Assembly: GCF_003012745.1 (NCBI RefSeq)
Contig: NZ_PXYK01000013.1
Location: forward strand, 1-64,000
Source: Kumtagia ephedrae
GTDB lineage: Bacteria > Pseudomonadota > Alphaproteobacteria > Rhizobiales > Rhizobiaceae
Direction: 5' to 3'
Length of the DNA: 64,000 bases
Shown here piece by piece: positions 57,471 to 64,000 of this stretch. Position 1 is the first letter of the stretch. Every line of letters begins with the position of its first letter. The translations under genes were made by a program, and so were the position numbers. Below the pieces are notes generated by a model. The model was not told the DNA's origin, ran no database searches, and saw nothing but the letters and a program-made list of their open reading frames with translations.

Positions 57471-57950
57471 TCACAGGTCGCGGACGAAATAGCGGACACT
57501 CTTCTTGCCCTCATGGATCGCGGCGCTGCCGACTACGGCAAAGCCGAGCGCCGCATGGAAGGCGTCGGACGCCGGGTTGGGCGGCTCGGCATTGACCTCG
57601 CAGGTGATGATGGTGTGCCCGGCGGCGGTCGCCTTGCCGAACAGATCTTCGTACAGCGCCCGCGCCAGTCCCCGTCCGCGTGCCGCCGCCGCCACGACGA
57701 CGCGGTCGACATACACGAAGCGGGGATAGCGGGCCTGGAACCAGCGGAAGTTCGGGCTCTGGTAGCCGGCACCCTGGTCGAAGGCGATCAGGAAGGCATC
57801 GCTGTCGCCGACGCCGCGCGCGTAAAAAGCCTGGGCGAGCAGGTGGTCGAGATCGGCCGGCTCCAGCCAGGACAGTTCTTCGGCATGCGCATTGTTCAGC
57901 GCCAGCACGCTGTGCCGCGGCATTTCCCGGATATCCAGTATGTCAGCCAT
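57471..57950 (-). CDS. GNAT-family N-acetyltransferase
   Basis: A 159-aa GNAT enzyme. ILDIREMPRHSVLALNNAHAEELSWL is the N-terminal part, FVYVDRVVVAAAARGRGLARALYEDLF (about 77-103) contains the RGRGLA acetyl-CoA loop, and ITCEVNAEPPNPASDAFHAALGF (about 113-135) is the C-terminal motif. It resembles a GNAT subgroup with an LNNxH motif that recurs in many bacteria. The substrate is unknown. ATG 57950 follows a GAGGGCG site. It is divergent from the small gene before ku. Confidence 0.88.
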   Translation of the reverse strand: MADILDIREMPRHSVLALNNAHAEELSWLEPADLDHLLAQAFYARGVGDSDAFLIAFDQGAGYQSPNFRWFQARYPRFVYVDRVVVAAAARGRGLARALYEDLFGKATAAGHTIITCEVNAEPPNPASDAFHAALGFAVVGSAAIHEGKKSVRYFVRDL

Positions 57951-58090
57951 CTCGCCCTCGACGCACCCGCCGGGCGGAAATGCCATGCCGCGGGAACCGC
58001 GGCAAGCCTCGCGCGTTGTGCGCCCGACCCACTCCAGCCGCGCCGGCGGCAACAGAACACGCTTCAAAAGACTTCGGACGGTCGACAGAC

Positions 58091-58318
58091 ATGATGGATC
58101 ATCGCGACAGGCTTATCCTCGCGCTTTCCGCGCTCATCAGGGCGGAGCGCGAGGCGAGAATGGCTCTCGAACAGGCGATAGCCGACAGAACCTTCTCTCC
58201 CGACATGCTGGCCCGCCTGGCCGGGCGCGAAGCGATCTACGTGTCCCAGGAGGATCTCGAGGCGGCCGAAGCCTTCGTGCTGCCCGATCCGCCGACCGGC
58301 CGGCGGGGCACCGCCTGA
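58091..58318 (+). CDS. 75-aa protein coupled to ku
   Basis: A 75-aa soluble ORF (MMDHRDRLILALSALIRAER..., then MALEQAIADRTFSPDMLARLAG and EAIYVSQEDLEAAEAFVLPD). It is helical and acidic. I do not recognise a family. The stop overlaps the ku ATG in TGATG, implying translational coupling. Position and codon use look genuine, and a role linked to end joining is possible but unproved. The second in-frame ATG at 58094 could also be the start. Confidence 0.6.
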   Translation: MMDHRDRLILALSALIRAEREARMALEQAIADRTFSPDMLARLAGREAIYVSQEDLEAAEAFVLPDPPTGRRGTA

Positions 58319-59208
58319 TGGCGCCGCGGCCGGCCTGGAGGGGCTATCTCAAGCTGTCGCTGGTGACCTGCGCGGTCGAGCTTTCCAATGTGGTGACCCA
58401 CAGCGAGAAGGTGTCCTTCCGCATCCTCAACCGCGCCACCGGCAACACGGTACGCCGCCAGTATGTCGACGCCGATACGGGAAAACCGCTCTCCGAGAAG
58501 GACGAGGTGAAGGGTTACGAGACCGGCCAAGACGAGTACCTGCTGATCGAGGAGGAGGACATCGAGGCGGTGCAGATCGAGTCCTCGCATACGCTGAACC
58601 TCGAAGGGTTCGTGGCCAGGCGCGACATCGAGCAGATCTATCTCGACACGCCCTACTACGTGGCGCCTGCCGACAAGGTCTCGGAAGAGGCGTTCACGGT
58701 GATCCGCGAGGCGCTGGTCAAGAAGAAGATGGCCGGGCTGGCGCGCATCGTGCTCTATCGCCGCGAGCGGCCGGCCCTGATCGAGCCGTTCGGCAAGGGC
58801 ATGCTGCTCACCACGTTGCGCTACGACACGACGGTACGGCAGGCCGAGGATGTGGCTGACGGCACGGAAAAGGTGAAGCTGGACGAGGAGATGGTGGAGC
58901 TTGCCGAGCGGGTGATCGAACGCCGGAAAGGCAAGTTGGACCCGGACACCTTCGAGGACCGCTACGAGAACGCCCTGCTGGAGCTCATCAAGTCGAAGCA
59001 GGCGGGCCGCAAGGCGCCCAGGGCAAAACCCGCGCAAAAGCCGTCCAACGTGGTCAATTTGTTCGATGCACTGAAGAAGAGCCTCTCCGACGACAGCGGA
59101 AAGGAAGAGAAGGACAAGGCAAAGCCTCCTGTCAGGAAGCCGGCAAAACGCCCGGCTTCCGCCAAGGGCAAGACGCGCTCGCAGACCGCTCGCCGCAAGA
59201 GGGCGTAA
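58318..59208 (+). CDS. ku: Ku protein (non-homologous end joining)
   Basis: Ku homodimers thread onto DNA double-strand ends and recruit LigD. The 296-aa protein has the bacterial Ku core (WRGYLKLSLVTCAVELSNVV, YVDADTGKPLSEKDEVKGYET, FVARRDIEQIYLDTPYYVAP, GLARIVLYRRERPALIEPFGKGMLLTTLRYD). It has a Lys/Arg/Ala/Pro-rich C-terminal tail (about 225-296), seen in DNA-contacting extensions. The ATG overlaps the 75-aa gene's stop, and ligD starts 3 bases after the ku stop. A stationary-phase repair role is the usual expectation. Confidence 0.95.
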   Translation: MAPRPAWRGYLKLSLVTCAVELSNVVTHSEKVSFRILNRATGNTVRRQYVDADTGKPLSEKDEVKGYETGQDEYLLIEEEDIEAVQIESSHTLNLEGFVARRDIEQIYLDTPYYVAPADKVSEEAFTVIREALVKKKMAGLARIVLYRRERPALIEPFGKGMLLTTLRYDTTVRQAEDVADGTEKVKLDEEMVELAERVIERRKGKLDPDTFEDRYENALLELIKSKQAGRKAPRAKPAQKPSNVVNLFDALKKSLSDDSGKEEKDKAKPPVRKPAKRPASAKGKTRSQTARRKRA

Positions 59209-59211
59209 GTC

Positions 59212-61731
59212 ATGGCGACCGCACCCGACCCGCTCACCACCTACCGCGCCAAGCGTGACTTCCGCATCACCAGCGAGCCGTCGGGCGGCGAGGCGCGCCG
59301 CAAGGCGAAAAAGGCCGGCGGCAAGTTCGTGATCCACAAGCACGATGCGCGCCGCCTGCACTACGACCTCAGGCTGGAGCATGAGGGCGTGCTGTGGAGC
59401 TGGGCGGTGACGCGCGGCCCGAGCCTCGACCCGTCGGAGAAGCGGCTCGCCGTCCATGTCGAGGACCATCCGCTCGACTATGGCAGCTTCGAGGGCGTCA
59501 TCCCCGCCGGGCAGTACGGCGCCGGCGCGGTGATCGTCTGGGACGAGGGCGAATGGGAACCCGAGGGCGATCCCGCCAAGGGCATGAAGAAGGGCCACAT
59601 CGATTTCAAGCTGAAGGGCAACAAGCTCGCCGGCGACTGGCATCTCGTGCGGCTGCGCCCGCGGCCGGGCGAGAAGAAGGACAACTGGCTGCTGATCAAA
59701 TCGAAGGATCGCTACGCCCGGCCCGGCGAGGACATTTTGCAGGACGCGCCGCAATCGGTGGCGACGGGGCGTACCATCGAGGAGGTGGCGGAGGGCAAGC
59801 CGCCGCGCGCCGAGCGGCAGCCGAAGGCAGCCGCCAGACGGAAGGATGGCCGGGCCAGGAGCGCCAGGACGGAAAAGCCGGACAAGATGCCGGACTTCGT
59901 CCCGCCACTGCTGGCGACCCTGCGCTCCGCGCCGCCCTCCGGCGCCGAGTGGCTGCACGAGGTCAAGTTCGACGGCTACCGCATCCAGGCCCGTATCGAC
60001 GGGGGCAAGGTCAAGCTGCTCACCCGCAAAGGGCTCGACTGGACGAAAAAATTCGGCAAGCCAATCGAGCAGGCCCTGGCCGGGCTCGACTGCGACAGCG
60101 CCATCGTCGACGGCGAGGTGGTGGTGCTTGCCGACAACGGCGTCGCCTCCTTCTCCGCCCTGCAGCAGGCGCTGTCCGAGAACCGCACCGCGAGCATGAT
60201 CTACTACGTGTTCGACCTGCTCTATCTCGACGGCCGCGACCTGCGCGCCGAGCCGCTGGTCGAGCGCAAGGACCGGCTCGCCGCGCTGGTGGAAGAAGGC
60301 GAAGGCGCGCTGCGCTACAGCGAGCACTTCGCCGAGCCCGGCGAGACCATGCTGAGGCATGCCTGCCGCATGGGGCTGGAGGGCGTCGTCTCCAAGCGCG
60401 CCGACTCGCACTACGGCAGCGGCCGGGGCCTCGACTGGATCAAGTCGAAATGCACCAACCGGCAGGAATTCGTCATCGTCGGCTACGTGCCGTCCACCGC
60501 CACAGGGCGCGGCGTGCGCTCGCTGCTGCTCGGCTACAATGACAAGGGCACGCTGCGCTATGCCGGCCGGGTCGGCACCGGCTTCTCCAACCGGGCGGGC
60601 GACGAGCTCAAGAAGAAGATGGACCGGCTGAAGGCGAAGGCGTCGCCGTTCGACAAGACGCCGCCCGGCCAGAAGGGCGCGATCTGGCTGAAGCCGGAGC
60701 TGGTGGCCGAGATCGAATTCCGCAGCTGGACGGCGGACGGCATCATACGCCATTCTTCCTTCCAGGGCCTGCGCGAGGACAAGCCGGCCGAGGAGGTGGT
60801 GGCCGAGAAGCCCGCCAAGGGCATGGCGCCACCGGCTTCGGCGACGACAAAGGCGCGAAAGGCGGCAAGCCATGCGAGGACTTCGGTGACGCTGAGCAAT
60901 CCCGACAAGCTGCTGTGGCCGCAAGCCGGGGTGAGCAAGCAGGACCTTCTCGATTATTACGAGACGGTGTGGTCGCGCATGCGGCAGTTCGTGGTCGACC
61001 GGCCGCTCAGCCTGGTGCGCGCGCCGGACGGGGTCGAAGGCCAGCGCTTCTTCCAGAAGCACGCCTCCAAGGGCATGCACGAGGCCATACGGACCATGCA
61101 GGACCCCGAGGACGGCGAAGAACTGCTCTATATCAGCGACTTCGACGGACTGGCGGCGCTGGTGCAGCTCGGCGTGATCGAGGTCCACATCTGGGGCTCC
61201 ACCATCGCGGCGATCGAGACCCCCGACCAGATCGTCTTCGACCTCGATCCCGACGAGGGGCTGGACGTCGAGGCGGTGCGCCACGCCACCCGTTCGGTCC
61301 GGGCCCGGCTCGACGATCTGGAGCTGCCCTCTTTCCTGAAGACCTCCGGCGGCAAGGGTTTTCACGTCGTGGTGCCGCTGAAGCCCAAGGCCGACTGGGC
61401 TGCGGTCAAGGGTTTTGCCCACGATTTCGCCCAGGCCATGGCCGAGCTGGAGCCGGACCGCTACACCGCGACGCTGTCGAAGAAGGCGCGCGCGGGGCGC
61501 ATCTTCATCGACTACCTGCGCAACGGCAAGGGCTCGACCACCGTGGCGCCCTACTCCGCGCGCGGCAAGCCGGGCGCCACGATGTCGATGCCGGTGCCCT
61601 GGAACATGCTCGACGACCTGACTCCCGACCGCTTCGCCATCGGCAACGATGCGCTGGCCGAGCGGCTGAAGGCGGCCGATCCCTGGAAGGATTTTTTCAA
61701 GGCGGGCAAGGCGCTCAACAGGAAGGGATGA
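59212..61731 (+). CDS. ligD: multifunctional NHEJ DNA ligase LigD
   Basis: An 839-aa enzyme with three domains. The 3'-phosphoesterase domain (about residues 30-180) has FVIHKHDARRLHYDLRLE with H42, H44 and D52. The ATP-dependent ligase (about 225-520) has the adenylated K252 in EVKFDGYRIQ. The primase-polymerase (about 545-835) has SNPDKLLWPQAG, FDLDPDEGLDVE (D677 and D679) and TSGGKGFHVVVPL. The PE-Lig-Pol order matches the Pseudomonas-type LigD. It follows ku by 3 bases and ends before a palindromic repeat. Confidence 0.96.
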   Translation: MATAPDPLTTYRAKRDFRITSEPSGGEARRKAKKAGGKFVIHKHDARRLHYDLRLEHEGVLWSWAVTRGPSLDPSEKRLAVHVEDHPLDYGSFEGVIPAGQYGAGAVIVWDEGEWEPEGDPAKGMKKGHIDFKLKGNKLAGDWHLVRLRPRPGEKKDNWLLIKSKDRYARPGEDILQDAPQSVATGRTIEEVAEGKPPRAERQPKAAARRKDGRARSARTEKPDKMPDFVPPLLATLRSAPPSGAEWLHEVKFDGYRIQARIDGGKVKLLTRKGLDWTKKFGKPIEQALAGLDCDSAIVDGEVVVLADNGVASFSALQQALSENRTASMIYYVFDLLYLDGRDLRAEPLVERKDRLAALVEEGEGALRYSEHFAEPGETMLRHACRMGLEGVVSKRADSHYGSGRGLDWIKSKCTNRQEFVIVGYVPSTATGRGVRSLLLGYNDKGTLRYAGRVGTGFSNRAGDELKKKMDRLKAKASPFDKTPPGQKGAIWLKPELVAEIEFRSWTADGIIRHSSFQGLREDKPAEEVVAEKPAKGMAPPASATTKARKAASHARTSVTLSNPDKLLWPQAGVSKQDLLDYYETVWSRMRQFVVDRPLSLVRAPDGVEGQRFFQKHASKGMHEAIRTMQDPEDGEELLYISDFDGLAALVQLGVIEVHIWGSTIAAIETPDQIVFDLDPDEGLDVEAVRHATRSVRARLDDLELPSFLKTSGGKGFHVVVPLKPKADWAAVKGFAHDFAQAMAELEPDRYTATLSKKARAGRIFIDYLRNGKGSTTVAPYSARGKPGATMSMPVPWNMLDDLTPDRFAIGNDALAERLKAADPWKDFFKAGKALNRKG

Positions 61732-61785
61732 GGGGGCGGCACTGTCCGGGAGCTTGAACTTCGCTTTGAGTCGGTTGCAAGTCCT

Positions 61786-61934
61786 CCTCTCCGTCTCGCC
61801 CTTCGGGCTCGCCACCTCTCCCCCACTGCGTGGGGGCGAGGAACCCAAGCTGGAGAAGCGCCGGCATCGCGGCGGCGGTTCCTCGCCCCGCGAAGCGGGG
61901 AGAGGTGGCGAGCCCGAAGGGCGAGACGGAGAGG
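61786..61934. repeat. Inverted repeat, family 4 (arms 61786-61845 and 61877-61934)
   Basis: The arms share CCTCTCCGTCTCGCCCTTCG, then GGCTCGCCACCTCTCCCC and GGCGAGGAACC, in inverted orientation with a small mismatch in the middle. The 31-base loop lacks the GCCAATCG core seen in the other composite repeats. It lies between ligD and the convergent ABC-transporter ATPase and could terminate both transcripts. The rest of 61732-61972 shows no gene. Confidence 0.85.
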
Positions 61935-61972
61935 GGGCTACTTCCGCAGTCAGGGTGCGAGACGGCTGCGCG

Positions 61973-62974
<1,002 letters not shown>

Positions 62975-63014
62975 AAGCGTTCCTTCAGATGATGTGCGCG
63001 GTTGTAGCCGGCGT

Positions 63015-63854
63015 TCACTTCACCGCTCCCGAGGTGATGCCGCGGATGAGCTGCCGCGAGAAGATCAGGTAGAGGACCAGCACCGGCAGGATGGCGAGCG
63101 ACAGCGCCGCCAGCACCGCGTTCCAGTTGGTGACGAACTGGCCGATGAAAATCTGGGCGCCGAGCGTCACCGTCTTGGTGCCTTCCGACGGCGCCAGGAT
63201 CAGCGGGAACCACAGATCGTTCCAGATCGGGATCATAGTGAACACCGCGACTGTGGCCATGGCCGGGCGCACCAGCGGCAGCACCAGCCGGAAGAAGATG
63301 CGGTATTCCGACAGCCCGTCGATGCGACCGGCGTTCTTCAGATCGTCGGAGACGGTCTTCATGAACTCCGACAGGATGAAGATGCAGAGCGGCAGGCCCT
63401 GCGCGGTGTAGACCAGGATCAGCGCCGTCAGCGTGTTGACCAGCCCGCTCGCCACCATCATCTGCAGGATGGCGACGGTGCCAAGCCGGATCGGGATCAT
63501 GATGCCGAGCGCCAAATAGAGGCCGGTCAGCGTGTTGCCGCGGAAGCGGTATTCCGACAGCGCGAAGGCCGCCATGGCGCCGAACAGGATGACGAAGAAC
63601 AGCGAGCCGACGGTGACGATCAGGCTGTTCTGGAAGTAGAGCAGGAAATCGCCCTGCGCCATGACGGTGGTGTAGCCGACGGGGTCGAAGGTCTCGGGCG
63701 TCGGCAGGGCCAGCGGCGAGCGGAAGATGGCGTTGCGCGATTTGAGCGAGTTGATGACGATCAGCAGCACCGGGAACAGCGCGATCGCCGTATAGGCGAT
63801 CAGCACCGCATGGGCGGCGGCCGAGCGGGCGGGGGAATGGGCGGCGCGGCTCAT
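63015..63854 (-). CDS. ABC transporter permease (MalG/UgpE-type sugar import)
   Basis: A 279-aa inner-membrane permease with six helices. The coupling EAA-like motif is [24 protein letters not shown] (about 190-213), where the loop contacts the ATPase. The N-terminal [25 protein letters not shown] and C-terminal [27 protein letters not shown] match CUT1 permeases. A second permease and a solute-binding protein are expected beyond the right edge. ATG 63854 is typical. A palindromic repeat starts 41 bases upstream. Confidence 0.94.
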   Translation of the reverse strand: MSRAAHSPARSAAAHAVLIAYTAIALFPVLLIVINSLKSRNAIFRSPLALPTPETFDPVGYTTVMAQGDFLLYFQNSLIVTVGSLFFVILFGAMAAFALSEYRFRGNTLTGLYLALGIMIPIRLGTVAILQMMVASGLVNTLTALILVYTAQGLPLCIFILSEFMKTVSDDLKNAGRIDGLSEYRIFFRLVLPLVRPAMATVAVFTMIPIWNDLWFPLILAPSEGTKTVTLGAQIFIGQFVTNWNAVLAALSLAILPVLVLYLIFSRQLIRGITSGAVK

Positions 63855-63894
63855 ACCCGGCCTCGCGAGGTTTCAGCGCCAGAGCTGCCTTCTT

Positions 63895-64000
63895 TCGCAC
63901 CCCCCTCTGTCCTGCCGGACATCTCCCCCGCAAGGGGGGAGATGGGCAGCTTCATCGAAGCCGCATTTCCTTCAACGTCTGCGATTGGCGAAACCAAAGC
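63895..64000. repeat. Composite inverted repeat, family 3, cut by the window edge
   Basis: The first arm (about 63895-63943) repeats the CCCCCCTCTGTCCTGCCGG and ATCTCCCCCGCAAGGGGGG strings of the elements at 16184 and 49071. Beyond it come TCAACGTCTGCGATTGGC (63972-63989), the complement of the shared core GCCAATCGCAGACGTTGA, and GAAACCAAAGC. The second arm should lie just past base 64000. The element sits upstream of the permease gene, within the sugar-ABC operon. Confidence 0.85.

Overview
The window looks like the chromosome of a Rhizobiales alphaproteobacterium of the Mesorhizobium/Aminobacter/Phyllobacteriaceae type. The evidence is uniformly high GC, an Omp19-type lipoprotein, an IalB-family protein, the mdh-sucC-sucD-sucA-sucB-lpdA order, small rhizobial DUF1328, YggT and DUF167 proteins, and abundant intergenic palindromic repeats. 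I see no rRNA, CRISPR array, prophage or complete insertion sequence. One tRNA gene (Ala, CGC) is present. All assignments come from reading the sequence; no database search was run.

Layout. 0.1-4.3 kb: dapF, a 53-aa DUF1328 membrane protein, omp19, zapE, two palindromic repeats and a GNAT acetyltransferase. 4.5-19.2 kb: the TCA-cycle/2-oxoglutarate dehydrogenase cluster (mdh, sucC, sucD, sucA, sucB, lpdA), interrupted in three places. A low-GC secreted-protein gene lies between mdh and sucC. A block of five genes (membrane protein, cupin, RHH antitoxin, PIN toxin, membrane protein) separates sucC from sucD. A mixed block (two unknowns, MAPEG, VOC, a secreted protein, SDR) lies between sucB and lpdA. 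19.2-23.6 kb: envelope proteins, a TraB/GumN protein, xerC, a long inverted repeat, and an unknown ORF carrying a 79-bp palindrome in frame. 23.8-26.7 kb: rimM-trmD and rplS, split by an opposing TauE/SafE gene. 26.8-33.6 kb: DUF6152/DUF6644 pair, leuB, vapBC, RidA, leuD, a nucleotidyl cyclase-YHS fusion, GFA and a pterin dehydratase. 33.6-44.8 kb: YkvA, IalB, rlmN, an ABC-2 permease, a transaldolase-like gene, a DMT transporter, a GMC oxidoreductase with a 57-aa Tat-like partner, a methyltransferase, a tandemly duplicated small gene and tRNA-Ala. 45-54.9 kb: YggT, DUF167, ppa, a LemA/TPM operon, pdxY, DUF429, carbonic anhydrase, and an MFS pump with its MarR regulator. 54.9-64 kb: M3 peptidase, the Ku-LigD NHEJ operon, and the ATPase and one permease of a sugar-type ABC importer that runs off the right edge.

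What stands out. At least four inverted-repeat elements have unrelated arms but share a loop core close to GCCAATCGCNGACGTTGA. A separate 79-bp palindrome occurs twice, once inside an open reading frame without breaking it. Two signal-peptide genes begin directly against a repeat arm and have no ATG of their own, so their only in-frame start candidates lie inside the repeat. Together these suggest a mobile or amplifying palindromic repeat system that is reshaping gene ends. The second theme is the accessory cargo, including a toxin-antitoxin pair, placed inside the essential TCA cluster.
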